Position numbers and translations under genes: made by a program. Source: a virus. From it: a stretch of 23,787 nt of DNA. The notes beneath the pieces are model-generated. The model made no database searches. It was not told the DNA's origin and saw only the letters and a program-made list of their open reading frames with translations. Positions 12,300 to 20,206 of the stretch are shown piece after piece. The first letter of the stretch is position 1. Each line of letters opens with the position of its first letter. The DNA lies in the IMG/VR virus record IMGVR_UViG_3300036819_000058, positions 1 through 23,787 of that record. One strand, given 5' to 3'.

Positions 12300-12524
12300 A
12301 TGGCCGTTGAAGCGCCGCAGAAACATTGGATGGGCGCTGTCGGCCGCAGCGAGCATCACGGTGCGTTCCGCGCCGATCTCAAACGGCTCGGCATGCTCGA
12401 CGGCGACGAGAAGGTCACGCTGGCGATGGTCAACCGCGCCAAGGCGCACGCGCGCAAGAGCGGCAACGAGACGCTGATGAAGCGCGCGACGCTCGCCGGC
12501 ACTTATCTGCACACAAACCGCTAG
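12300..12524 (+). CDS. Small basic phage protein
   Basis: 74 aa. ATG at 12300 with GGAGG 6 nt upstream. Soluble and basic, with His-rich N-terminus and helix VTLAMVNRAKAHARKSG, then ETLMKRATLAGTYL. It sits before terminase with a good ribosome binding site, so a late or packaging-linked role is possible. Family not recognised. Confidence 0.65.
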   Translation: MAVEAPQKHWMGAVGRSEHHGAFRADLKRLGMLDGDEKVTLAMVNRAKAHARKSGNETLMKRATLAGTYLHTNR

Positions 12525-12538
12525 ACCAAGGAGTTCAC

Positions 12539-12847
12539 ATGAGCGTTCTCGACAGGATTCGCACGCTGCTCGCCACCGATCTGCACGCCGCGATCGAGCA
12601 TCTCGGCGCCGAGATTGACGCGCTGAGGGCCGAGCTTCACGGCGGCCGCACGCCAGGCGCCGGCCATCAGTTGCCGAAGATCGCGGCGGAGATCGCCGCG
12701 GCCACGCCGCCGGCGCCAGTGGCCGAGCCGCAGGCGCAAGCGCAGCCCGTGGTGCAAGCGGAGCCGCAACCCGAGCAGCAGCAGACGGCGGCGACCACCA
12801 CCGACGCCGGCGCGCAGCCGGCCGCCGAGACGCAGCCGCAGCAATAG
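12539..12847 (+). CDS. Hypothetical protein with coiled coil and Pro/Ala/Gln tail
   Basis: 102 aa, AAGGAG before the ATG. Residues 1-36 form an amphipathic coiled coil (VLDRIRTLLATDLHAAIEHLGAEIDALRAEL). From residue 52 on, the protein is an unstructured tail rich in Pro, Ala, Gln and Glu. It ends 3 bp before the putative small terminase. A structural linker or accessory role is plausible but unproven. Confidence 0.65.
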   Translation: MSVLDRIRTLLATDLHAAIEHLGAEIDALRAELHGGRTPGAGHQLPKIAAEIAAATPPAPVAEPQAQAQPVVQAEPQPEQQQTAATTTDAGAQPAAETQPQQ

Positions 12848-12850
12848 CCC

Positions 12851-13525
12851 TTGGCTGCAGCTGGCAACACGGGCGCCGCATTGCCGCCGCTCAGCGTCAA
12901 GCATGAGGCGGTGGCGCAGGCCTATTGGGCGGACCCGGCGCGCGTTGGCTGGCGGGCTTACGCCAAGGTTTACCGCAAGTCGTCGCGGCACGCGTCCGAG
13001 ACCGCGTTCGGACGGCTGCGCAGTCGGCCGGAATTCCAGGCGCGACTCGAAGAGCTCAAGCAGGCGACCGCCGATCTGACGGTGATGTCGCTCCTCGAGG
13101 TGCTGCAGGAGCTCTCGAAACTTGGCCGCTCGAGCATCAAGAACTGCCTGGTCGACGGCGACACCACGGCCGACGTCGTGGCCTCGCTGCGGGATATGTC
13201 GGACGAGCACGCCGCGGCCATCCAGGAGCTGACGATCGAGACCTACATGGAGGGCGCCGGCGAAGACGCCCGCGAGGTCAAGCGGCTCAAGCTCAAGATG
13301 CACGACAAGCGCGGGCCGCTCTCCGAGCTGCGCCGCCATCACGAGCCCGACCGCCACGAACTTTCCGGCAAGGACGGCGAGCCGCTCGAAGCGCCACCGC
13401 CTGAGTTGTCCGTGCTCGAGCTCGCCCGCCGGATCGCCTTCGCGATGCGGCTTGCACAGAACGAAGCCAAGAAGCCGGCGCCGGCGAAGACGCCCGCGAG
13501 GCAAAAGAAAACCGCGAGGAGCTAG
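12851..13525 (+). CDS. terS: Putative terminase small subunit
   Basis: 224 aa from TTG 12851. Residues 15-60 look like a DNA-binding helix-turn-helix (VAQAYWADPARVGWRAYAKVY, SETAFGRLRSRPEFQARLEEL), followed by a long helical middle likely for ring assembly and a Lys/Ala-rich end (KKPAPAKTPARQKKTAR). Order, size and fold suit TerS, which would recognise phage DNA and feed the large subunit at 15032. The three small genes between the two are unusual but not rare. The start is uncertain, as no ribosome binding site is evident. Confidence 0.7.
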   Translation: MAAAGNTGAALPPLSVKHEAVAQAYWADPARVGWRAYAKVYRKSSRHASETAFGRLRSRPEFQARLEELKQATADLTVMSLLEVLQELSKLGRSSIKNCLVDGDTTADVVASLRDMSDEHAAAIQELTIETYMEGAGEDAREVKRLKLKMHDKRGPLSELRRHHEPDRHELSGKDGEPLEAPPPELSVLELARRIAFAMRLAQNEAKKPAPAKTPARQKKTARS

Positions 13526-13527
13526 AC

Positions 13528-13926
13528 ATGGCTGATGCCGTTGCGACGCAGGTGCTGCACGAGTCGGCGAGCGACCTGGTGGTCAAGCTCACCAACATTT
13601 CGGACGGGACCGGCGAATCCGGTGTGACCAAGGTCGACGTCTCGGCGCTCACGCCGGCGTGCACGGATCTGCGCCTCGAGGAGATCATCTATTCGACCGT
13701 CGGCATGGCGGTCGAGCTGCTGTGGGACGCGAGCTCGGCGGTGTTCGCCTGGGGACTTCCGCAGGACCGCAGCGGCCGCGTCAATTTCCGACACATGGGC
13801 ATGGCCGGCTTCCTCCCCAACAATGGCGGCGCCGGCAAGACCGGCGACCTCAAGCTGAGCACGATCGGCGCGACGTCCGGCGACACGTATTCGATCATCC
13901 TTGTGCTCGCCAAGATCGGCGCATGA
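13528..13926 (+). CDS. Beta-rich phage structural protein (decoration-like)
   Basis: 132 aa, GAGGAG before the ATG. The regular strand pattern TKVDVSALTPACTDLRLEEIIY, VELLWDASS and the C-terminal GGAGKTGDLKLSTIGATSGDTYSIILVLAK match a family of small virion proteins I recall from many phages, ending in GAGKTGxIxLxTxG...YSLxLxxxK. Probable head decoration or accessory protein on the virion. Confidence 0.68.
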   Translation: MADAVATQVLHESASDLVVKLTNISDGTGESGVTKVDVSALTPACTDLRLEEIIYSTVGMAVELLWDASSAVFAWGLPQDRSGRVNFRHMGMAGFLPNNGGAGKTGDLKLSTIGATSGDTYSIILVLAKIGA

Positions 13927-14114
13927 CGCGCGGCGAAATGGTGACCGAGCGGGCCTGGCACCGGCCCGACCAGATCGTCGAGAATTGCTACGGCAACCGC
14001 GCCTGGCTCAAGCCGACCGAGGACATGGAATTCCTGACCGACTGCTGCCTTGCGTCCGCCCCTTGCGCCTATCACGCGCGGCTGACGCACCAGGCCGCGC
14101 CGCTCACGCAATAA
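13923..14114 (+). CDS. Small hypothetical protein
   Basis: 63 aa, ATG overlapping the previous stop as ATGA. Contains three Cys in a short span (DCCLASAPC) and an aromatic N-terminal half. Its last 11 bp overlap the end of the minus-strand Tat-signal gene. Function not recognised. Confidence 0.5.
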   Translation: MTRGEMVTERAWHRPDQIVENCYGNRAWLKPTEDMEFLTDCCLASAPCAYHARLTHQAAPLTQ

Positions 14115-14337
14115 AGCCGTTCGGCAGCCTGCTCGCGGTGTGGTGCGCTTCGGCCTGCAGGAAGAGCACATGCCTGACAAGGATTGCCTCCGCCTCGCGG
14201 GGTGTGACGTAGTTTTGCATGCCGACCTGCACGTTCGGCATGATGAGGCCGCGCACCCGCATCAGCGACTGGGCCCGCACGATCGCTGGCGCTGCCAGCG
14301 CGCTCGTTAGTCCAACCAGGAATGACCGCCGGAGCAT
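14104..14337 (-). CDS. Small exported protein with Tat-type signal (candidate moron)
   Basis: 77 aa on the strand opposite to all surrounding late genes. It starts MLRRSFLVGLTSALAAPAIVRA, with twin arginines, a hydrophobic core and an Ala-x-Ala-like cleavage site near residue 22. This is a convincing Tat or Sec signal peptide. The mature part is about 55 aa (VQVGMQNYVTPREAEAILVRHVLFLQ). Similar short RRSF...APAIVRA proteins occur in rhizobial prophages, as far as I recall. It has its own promoter and may be expressed in the lysogen. Confidence 0.7.
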   Translation of the reverse strand: MLRRSFLVGLTSALAAPAIVRAQSLMRVRGLIMPNVQVGMQNYVTPREAEAILVRHVLFLQAEAHHTASRLPNGFIA

Positions 14338-14343
14338 GGCGCC

Positions 14344-14372
14344 CTTTTAGCGTCGTGCGCGCCGGTGTTCAA
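14344..14372 (-). promoter_or_regulatory. Candidate promoter of the Tat-signal gene
   Basis: On the minus strand TTGAAC (14372-14367), 17-bp spacer, TAAAAG (14349-14344). The ATG at 14337 begins 6 bp after the -10, so the transcript may be leaderless. AGGG within the -10 overlap could otherwise act as ribosome binding site. Confidence 0.55.
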
Positions 14373-14388
14373 CCGCTGCCGAGCGGTT
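14371..14388. promoter_or_regulatory. Palindrome overlapping the -35 of the Tat-signal gene
   Basis: AACCGCT and AGCGGTT flank GCCG. The dyad touches the upstream edge of the minus-strand -35, so it could be an operator, and it also lies 49 bp before the plus-strand 14437 ATG. Confidence 0.45.
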
Positions 14389-14436
14389 CTCGGCGCTCTC
14401 CACCAGCAACAGCAACAGCACGCATAGGAGACGACA

Positions 14437-15024
14437 ATGCCAAACGCCATTCTGCGATCTATTCACGGCAAGCGCTTCGGAATTGGTCCGCAGGGCGAGC
14501 TCCTGCTCGACAAGGGCTTCGGGCCCAAGATCCTGCCGGTCCTGCTCGGCAACCTCGCGGCCGCCGGCACGCCGCTCACCAGCTCGACCGCGGAGACCGC
14601 GCTCGGCAAGGTGACGATTCCGGCCAACACCCTGCAGCCCGGCTCGCTGATCCAGATCCGCTTCCAGGGCATCACGCCGACGACCAACTCGACCGACACC
14701 CTGGCGATCAAGGCCTACATCGGCGGCCTCGCCGGCACGGCGCTCATCTCGATGGCCGCGACCGACGTCGCCGACAACAACGTGTTCCAGGGTGAGTACG
14801 AGCTCGCCGTGCGCACGATCGGCGCCTCCGGCACCATCGTCGGCGTCGGCACCTACAAGTCCATCCCCGCGGCCGAGGGCACCATGACGATCAAGGACGA
14901 CATTCTGGCGTCGACCGCGATCGACACGACCGTGGACCAGGACGTCACGGTCTCCGGCACCTGGTCGGCGAACTCGGCGAGCGACATCGCGCGCCTCGAC
15001 TTCCTGCGTGTCATCGTTTTCTAG
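14437..15024 (+). CDS. Phage structural protein (head decoration/fibre-like)
   Basis: 195 aa with AGGAGA before the ATG. Thr/Ser/Gly-rich beta strands throughout (TALGKVTIPANTLQPGSLIQIR, TDTLAIKAYIGGLAGTALIS, VTVSGTWSANSASDIARLDFLRVIVF). The repeated GTW.A...D..RLDFL ending is common in phage head or fibre jelly-roll proteins. Likely a virion surface protein. It directly precedes the large terminase (7 bp gap). Confidence 0.68.
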   Translation: MPNAILRSIHGKRFGIGPQGELLLDKGFGPKILPVLLGNLAAAGTPLTSSTAETALGKVTIPANTLQPGSLIQIRFQGITPTTNSTDTLAIKAYIGGLAGTALISMAATDVADNNVFQGEYELAVRTIGASGTIVGVGTYKSIPAAEGTMTIKDDILASTAIDTTVDQDVTVSGTWSANSASDIARLDFLRVIVF

Positions 15025-15031
15025 GCCCGGA

Positions 15032-16606
15032 ATGGCATCGCTCATCGAGGAGATCAGTGCCACGCTCGGCACTTGCCACGGTGAGCGACGCAAGACTGTT
15101 ACCAGCGACACGCTGGCTGCGACACGCGCCTTCGTCTGGGTGCCCAATCCCGGGCCCCAGACGGAAGCGTATTTCAGCCTGGCCGACGAGACGCTCTACG
15201 GCGGCTCCGCCGGCGGCGGCAAAAGCGATCTGCTGCTCGGGCTCGGACTGACCGAGCACCAGCGCTCGCTGATCCTGCGGCGCGTCAACAAGGACGTCGA
15301 AGGTCCGGGCGGTCTCGGCGAGCGGCTGCTCGAGATCCTCGGCTCGCCGTCCGGCTACAACGCGCAGCAGCACATTTTCACGGGCCGCGGCCGGCGCATC
15401 CAGCTCGGCGGCTGCGAGCACGAAAAAGACAAACAGCGCTACAAAGGCCGCGCGCACGATCTCAAAGCCTTCGACGAGCTCGCCGACTTCACCGAGAGCC
15501 AGTACCTCTTCATCATCACCTGGAACCGTTCGGCCTCGCCCGGACAGCGCTGCCGCACGGTGGCGGCGACCAATCCGCCGACCACGCCGGAAGGGCAGTG
15601 GATCGTGCGGCGCTGGGCGCCCTGGCTCGATCCCAACCATCCCAAGCCGGCGCGCGACGGCGAGCTGCGCTGGTTCGTCAACATCAATGGCAAAGACACC
15701 GAGGTCGATGGACCAGGTCCGCACGACGTCGGCGGCGGCAAGATGGATCTCGCCCGCTCGCGCACCTTCGTGCGTTCGCGCCTTTCGGACAATCCGGATC
15801 TGGCCGCCACCGGCTACGCGGCGACGCTGGCGCAGCTGCCCGAGGAAGAGCGCCGCGCTTACGAGGGCGGCGACTTCACGGTCGGATTAAGCGACGACGA
15901 CTTCCAGGTCATTCCCTCGGCCTGGATCGAAGCCGCCATGCAGCGCTGGCAGCCGCAGCCACCGCTGGTGCCGATGACCGCGATGGCGGTCGACATCGCC
16001 GAAGGCGGCCCCGACAAGACGGTCGTCGCCTATCGCTATGGCGGCTGGTACGGGCCGATCGACAGCGAGCCCGGCAAGAACACGCGCGAGGGCGCGGCCG
16101 TCACTGCGATGGTGGTCAAGCGCCGGCGCGATCTCTGTCCCGTTGTCGTCGACGTGGGCGGCGGCTGGGGCTCCGACGCGGTCGTGCACATGACCGGCAA
16201 CGGCATCGAGGTCGTGCCCTTCGCCGGCGTCAAGGATTCGATGCGCCGTACGCAGGACGGCAAGATCAAATTCCGCAACAAGCGCGCTGAGAGCTACTGG
16301 ATGCTGCGCGAGGCGCTCGATCCCTCGCAGCCTGGCGGCTCGCCGATCGCGCTGCCCAAGGATCCCGAGCTCAAGGCCGATCTCGCCGCGGTGCGGCGCA
16401 AGCCGCTCACGCCGGCCGGGCTGCTGCTCGAGGATAAGCGCGAAGTGAAGAAGCGCATCGGCCGATCGCCGGACAAGGGCGACGCGGTGGTGATGTGCCT
16501 GTCCGAAGGCAATGCCGCCGGCGAGCGCCTGTTGCGCCGCCGCCGCGGCGCCGGCGGCCACCTGCAGGTCAATCTCGGTTTTTCCAATCTCAAGAGGAGA
16601 CGCTGA
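15032..16606 (+). CDS. terL: Terminase large subunit
   Basis: 524 aa DNA-packaging motor. The ATPase half has Walker A GGSAGGGKSD (57-66), Walker B LKAFDEL (144-150) and coupling motif AATNPP (178-183). The nuclease half shows conserved acidic residues: Asp321 (AVDIAEGG), Asp374 (VVVDVGGG) and Asp484 (DKGDAVVM). Both activities look intact. ATG at 15032 is taken because it follows the previous stop by 7 bp; GTG 15008 would overlap it. Its stop overlaps the next ATG as TGATG. Confidence 0.95.
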   Translation: MASLIEEISATLGTCHGERRKTVTSDTLAATRAFVWVPNPGPQTEAYFSLADETLYGGSAGGGKSDLLLGLGLTEHQRSLILRRVNKDVEGPGGLGERLLEILGSPSGYNAQQHIFTGRGRRIQLGGCEHEKDKQRYKGRAHDLKAFDELADFTESQYLFIITWNRSASPGQRCRTVAATNPPTTPEGQWIVRRWAPWLDPNHPKPARDGELRWFVNINGKDTEVDGPGPHDVGGGKMDLARSRTFVRSRLSDNPDLAATGYAATLAQLPEEERRAYEGGDFTVGLSDDDFQVIPSAWIEAAMQRWQPQPPLVPMTAMAVDIAEGGPDKTVVAYRYGGWYGPIDSEPGKNTREGAAVTAMVVKRRRDLCPVVVDVGGGWGSDAVVHMTGNGIEVVPFAGVKDSMRRTQDGKIKFRNKRAESYWMLREALDPSQPGGSPIALPKDPELKADLAAVRRKPLTPAGLLLEDKREVKKRIGRSPDKGDAVVMCLSEGNAAGERLLRRRRGAGGHLQVNLGFSNLKRRR

Positions 16607-16815
16607 TGGCGAGCTTGTTCAAACCGTCGACGCCCGCGCCGCCGCCTGTTGCTGCGCCCCCGCCGCTGCCGGACCTCAACAGTCCGGAGGTAATGGCGGC
16701 CAAGAACGCGGCGTCGAGCGCGGTTGCGACCAACGCCGGCCGCGCGGCCACGATCATGACGACGCCGAAGAACAGGCCGTCGGGCGGTGACTACACCGGC
16801 AGCAAGCTCGGTTAA
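16606..16815 (+). CDS. Small Pro/Ala-rich phage protein
   Basis: 69 aa, ATG at 16606 within the terminase stop, AGGAG upstream. A Pro-rich start (FKPSTPAPPPVAAPPPLPDL) is followed by a helix (SPEVMAAKNAASSAV) and TPKNRPSGGDYTGSKLG. Short proteins like this, with an N-terminal PPP.. and a C-terminal GG..LG, often sit between terminase and portal in podoviruses. Probable minor virion protein or packaging adaptor. Confidence 0.7.
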   Translation: MASLFKPSTPAPPPVAAPPPLPDLNSPEVMAAKNAASSAVATNAGRAATIMTTPKNRPSGGDYTGSKLG

Positions 16816-16826
16816 GGGCCGCCGCC

Positions 16827-18512
16827 GTGGACGCGCGCGTGCAGGACCTCGTGGCGCGCGGCGATCGCGCGTTCTCCAAGCGCTCTCCGGTGCTGTCGGT
16901 GTGGCAGACGCAGGCCGACAACTTCTACCCGGAGCGCGCCGACTTCACGCGCACGTTCTCGCTCGGCGAGGAATTCGCCTCGTATCTGATGACCGGGTTT
17001 CCGGTGCTGTGCCGGCGCGATCTCGCCAATTCGCTGGCGGCGATGCTGCGGCCGGCCGGCCAGGAGTGGTTTCACCCGAAGACCGATAGCGAGGCGGTCA
17101 ACAAGGATCCCGCCGCCAAGCGCTGGCTCGAGGAGAAGGCCGGCGTCATGCGGCGCATGATGTACGACCGGCGCTCGCAGCTCGTCTACGCCGCCAAGGC
17201 GATCGACAACGACTTCGTCACCTTCGGCAACGCCGTCGGCAAGGTCGAATGGTCGGACCGCGGCAACTATCTGCTGGCCGAGTGCCGGCACCCGCGCGAC
17301 GTCGTCTGGTGCCAGAATTACGAGCAGGCGATCGACGAGATTCACGACAAGTACAAGCTGCAGGCGCGCCAGCTTGTGCAGAAGTTCGGCGACAAGGTCG
17401 CCAAGGAAGTGAAGGACCTCAAGGGCCCGGACATCTACCGCGACATCACCTGCCGCCGTATCATCCTGCCGTCCGACGACTACGACCAGCCGGCGATGGC
17501 TGACGGCTCTGGCCTGCGCAAGCGCAAGCTGCCTTTCGTGTCAATCACGGTCGACGTCGAGCATGGGACGGTGCTCGACGAGACGCCGATCTGGGAAAAT
17601 CCCTATTTCGTGCCGCGCTGGATGCGCTGGCCGGGCATGGAGATCGGCACGTCGCCGGCGACGGTGATCGCGCTGCCCGATGCCCGCATGATCCAGCAGA
17701 TGCTGCTGACCATGCTCGAGGCCGGACAGAAGGCGGTGGACCCGCCGATGAAGGTCGTCGGCGAGATGATCCAGGGCGGCCTGAATTTCTTCGCCGGCGG
17801 CGCCACGGTGGTCGAGGCCGATTACGACGAGCACACCGGCAAGATCATCGAGCCGATCATGTCGACGATGCCGGATCTGTCGTGGGGCACCGATCGCGAG
17901 GACCGTATCCAGAAGGCCATCCGCTCGGCCTTCATGCTCGACCAGATCCGCGTGCCGGGCATGGACGGCAAGGCGATGACCGCGACGCAGTTCCGCGGCA
18001 TGTACGAGGAATATGTGCGGCAGAACCTGCCGCTGTTCGAGCCGGTGGAAAGCGACTATTCGGCCGCGCTCTGCGACAAGGTTTTCACGATGGCGCTGCG
18101 TCGCGGCGCCTTCGGCTCGTTCTTCGACATGCCGCAGTCTCTGCGGGCAAGAGACATCACGTTCGATTTCGACTCGCCGATCAAGTCCGCGAGCAACACG
18201 GCCAACGCGCAGAAATTCCAGGAGGGGCTCGGCTTGCTGTCGCAGGCGATGCAGCTCGACCCGGCCATGCGCTACGACGTCGACCTGGACAAGGCGCTGC
18301 GTGGTGCCTTTGACGGCATCGAGATGCCGGCCGACTGGATCGTCGACCCCGACACGGCCGCAAAGCTCAAGGCGGCGGACCGCCAGCAGCAGGCCGCGGA
18401 TGCCGCGACCGCGACGGTTGCCAAGGGCGCCGACGTCGCCCAGCGCGTCGGCGCTGCGGCGCAGTCGCTGCAGGGCGCCGGCATGGTGCCGGGCGGCGAG
18501 CAGGTTGCCTAG
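16827..18512 (+). CDS. Head-tail connector (portal) protein, T7 gp8 type
   Basis: 561 aa from GTG 16827. It forms the dodecameric ring at the DNA entry vertex, through which terminase packages. Recognised by the T7-like connector pattern (family PF12236 as I know it): RSPVLSVWQTQADNFYPERA near the N-terminus, DFVTFGNAVGKVEWSD, NPYFVPRWMRWPGMEIGTSPA, then MLLTMLEAGQKAVDPP and GTDREDRIQKAIRSAFMLDQI. The C-terminus is Ala/Gln-rich. This type places the phage among podoviruses. Confidence 0.92.
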   Translation: MDARVQDLVARGDRAFSKRSPVLSVWQTQADNFYPERADFTRTFSLGEEFASYLMTGFPVLCRRDLANSLAAMLRPAGQEWFHPKTDSEAVNKDPAAKRWLEEKAGVMRRMMYDRRSQLVYAAKAIDNDFVTFGNAVGKVEWSDRGNYLLAECRHPRDVVWCQNYEQAIDEIHDKYKLQARQLVQKFGDKVAKEVKDLKGPDIYRDITCRRIILPSDDYDQPAMADGSGLRKRKLPFVSITVDVEHGTVLDETPIWENPYFVPRWMRWPGMEIGTSPATVIALPDARMIQQMLLTMLEAGQKAVDPPMKVVGEMIQGGLNFFAGGATVVEADYDEHTGKIIEPIMSTMPDLSWGTDREDRIQKAIRSAFMLDQIRVPGMDGKAMTATQFRGMYEEYVRQNLPLFEPVESDYSAALCDKVFTMALRRGAFGSFFDMPQSLRARDITFDFDSPIKSASNTANAQKFQEGLGLLSQAMQLDPAMRYDVDLDKALRGAFDGIEMPADWIVDPDTAAKLKAADRQQQAADAATATVAKGADVAQRVGAAAQSLQGAGMVPGGEQVA

Positions 18513-18518
18513 CCGCCG

Positions 18519-18863
18519 ATGAACACGAAGTCAGGCGAGGCGGCCGCGCGGCAAATACGGCGCCGGCGCAAGCTTACGTTCAAGCCGTTTCCGGATTTTC
18601 CCGATGCCAATGGTCCGACGCTCGGCGCGGTGCGCGCGCTGCGCGACGGCGTGGCGACGGCGCACCAGCAGGTCTTTCTCTGGGAGCTGATCATCAAGCA
18701 GCTCGCCGGCGTCACGATGCAGCCCTTCGTCGAAGGGGCCGAGGGCGCGGCGCGCCAGACCGACTTCAACTGCGGCCGCCAGCACGTCGGCTACGCGCTG
18801 CTCAATCTCGCCGAGGCACCGATGCCGGCGCTGCCTTCCGGCAGCGGCCCGGCGCCGGACTGA
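18519..18863 (+). CDS. Bbp19-like phage protein
   Basis: 114 aa, starting 6 bp after the portal. QPFVEGAEGAARQTDFNCGRQHVGYALLNLAE resembles the end of Bbp19-type proteins of short-tailed phages, which also sit next to the portal. The N-terminus is basic (RRRRKLTFKPFPDF). Function in that family is not established to my knowledge. Confidence 0.65.
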   Translation: MNTKSGEAAARQIRRRRKLTFKPFPDFPDANGPTLGAVRALRDGVATAHQQVFLWELIIKQLAGVTMQPFVEGAEGAARQTDFNCGRQHVGYALLNLAEAPMPALPSGSGPAPD

Positions 18864-18896
18864 TCGCTTTTTCACGGTTTCAACGGAGCATCCTCC

Positions 18897-19991
18897 ATGT
18901 GGATCAACCGCTTTCTCACTCCGCGTTTCATGCTCGCACCGGACACCGGTGCTGGATCTGGCGCGGCCGGAACAGGCGAGGCCGCTAAGCCCGTCGCCGT
19001 CGCCGGCGCCGCCGGCACCGCTGGCGCTGCTGCAGGCGCTGGTGCCGAGGCCGGCGCTGCGGGTGCAGCTGCTGCCGCAGCGGCCGCGGGCACCGGTGCA
19101 GGCGCTGGCGCTGGCGCGGCTGTGGCCGGCGATCGCGGCGGTGCAGCCGCGGCCGATGCCGGCGCTGGCGCAGGGGCAGGTTCGAAGGCCGCGTGGCCGG
19201 AAGACTGGCGCAACCAGGCCGCCGGCGACGACAAGAAACTGCTCGAGCAACTCGGCCGTTATTCCGATCCGCTCGCCGCCATCAAGAAGGGCTTCGAATT
19301 CGAGAAGCGTCTCTCCGCCGGCGAGCTCAAATCGCAGCTGCCGGCCGGCGCAACGCCAGAGCAGGTCAAGGCCTGGCGCACGGAGAACGGCATCCCGGTC
19401 GAGGACAAGGCCTATGTCGACGCGCTCGCGCTGCCCAAGGGCGTCGTGCTCGGCGACGAGAACAAGGCGAACGTCGACGCCTTCGCGAAGGTCTCCAACG
19501 AGCTCGGGCTCGACACGAAATCCTTCAACCGCCTGGTCGCCTGGTCCTACGAGGCAGCCGATCGCGAGAAGGCGCTGCGCGAGGACGCCGACGCGGCGTT
19601 TGCCAAGAACTCCGAAGACAAGCTGCGTGACGTTTGGAAGACCTCGGCCGACTACAACCGCAACGAAAACGCGGTCTCCAATCTGCTCGGGCAGATGCCG
19701 GAAGGCTTGGCTGATCAGTTCCGCCTGGCGCGCATGCCGAACGGCAACATTGTCGGCAACGATCCGGGAATGATGCAGTTCATGGCGCGCATGGCGCTCG
19801 AGCTCGACCCGGCGGCGCCCCTGCTGCCGCACGGCAGTTCCGGCGGCGCGGCCGGCGCCGAGGCGCGGCTCGCCGAGATCCGCAAATTCCGCACCGACAA
19901 TCCGCAGGGCTACGACTCCGACAAGAAGATGCAGGAGGAGGAAGTCGCCCTCATCGACGCGCAGCTGCGCATGAACAAGCGCCGCGCCTAG
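18897..19991 (+). CDS. Scaffolding protein with Ala/Gly-rich N-terminal region
   Basis: 364 aa, CGGAG before the ATG. Residues 20-97 are almost only Ala and Gly with a few Asp, Glu and Arg. The rest is highly charged and helical (PLAAIKKGFEFEKRLSAGELK, ATPEQVKAWRTENGIP, EADREKALREDADAAFAKN). Highly charged helical proteins just before the capsid are scaffolds that guide procapsid assembly and then leave. Assignment follows from position and composition. An alternative start at the second Met (MLAPDTGAG, residue 12) is possible. Confidence 0.78.
   Translation: MWINRFLTPRFMLAPDTGAGSGAAGTGEAAKPVAVAGAAGTAGAAAGAGAEAGAAGAAAAAAAAGTGAGAGAGAAVAGDRGGAAAADAGAGAGAGSKAAWPEDWRNQAAGDDKKLLEQLGRYSDPLAAIKKGFEFEKRLSAGELKSQLPAGATPEQVKAWRTENGIPVEDKAYVDALALPKGVVLGDENKANVDAFAKVSNELGLDTKSFNRLVAWSYEAADREKALREDADAAFAKNSEDKLRDVWKTSADYNRNENAVSNLLGQMPEGLADQFRLARMPNGNIVGNDPGMMQFMARMALELDPAAPLLPHGSSGGAAGAEARLAEIRKFRTDNPQGYDSDKKMQEEEVALIDAQLRMNKRRA
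18955..19185 (+). repeat. GC-rich low-complexity tract (Ala/Gly codons)
   Basis: About 230 bp of imperfect GCNGGC and GCTGCNG units encode the Ala/Gly region of the scaffold. No exact long repeat unit is seen. Such tracts can vary in length by replication slippage. Confidence 0.7.
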
Positions 19992-20206
19992 AGCGCCGAG
20001 CGCAAACGAACAGGCGCCGCGGCGGCGCCCGGACACCTCGCTTCCAGCGACCCCGACCAACAGCCGCACCCACGCCCCACCGAACGCCCTGGCTTGCTGT
20101 CGTGACGGCTCTGCGCTTTCGCGCGGACACCCCGTTGCGTGGCGCCGCCGGACACCCGTGAGCAAAGGCATCCCGACAACGAGCAGACATCCCGAAAGGA
20201 ATTTCC
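19992..20206. promoter_or_regulatory. Capsid gene leader with short repeats
   Basis: 215 bp without a gene. It has a hairpin GGCGCC-GCGGC-GGCGCC at 20013-20029, three copies of CGGACACC (20030-20037, 20124-20131, 20149-20156) and two of CATCCCGA (20169-20176, 20188-20195). The capsid ribosome binding site AAAGGA follows. Likely a stabilising or regulatory leader for high capsid expression. Confidence 0.45.

Noticed and set aside
18955-19185. Possible CRISPR or tandem repeat array in the Ala/Gly tract
   Set aside because: No constant repeat or spacers; it is an in-frame low-complexity coding region.
18531-20171. Minus-strand frame of 546 aa over scaffold and Bbp19-like genes
   Set aside because: Product of GC-rich third positions opposite real genes; no domain is visible and it would run against all neighbours.
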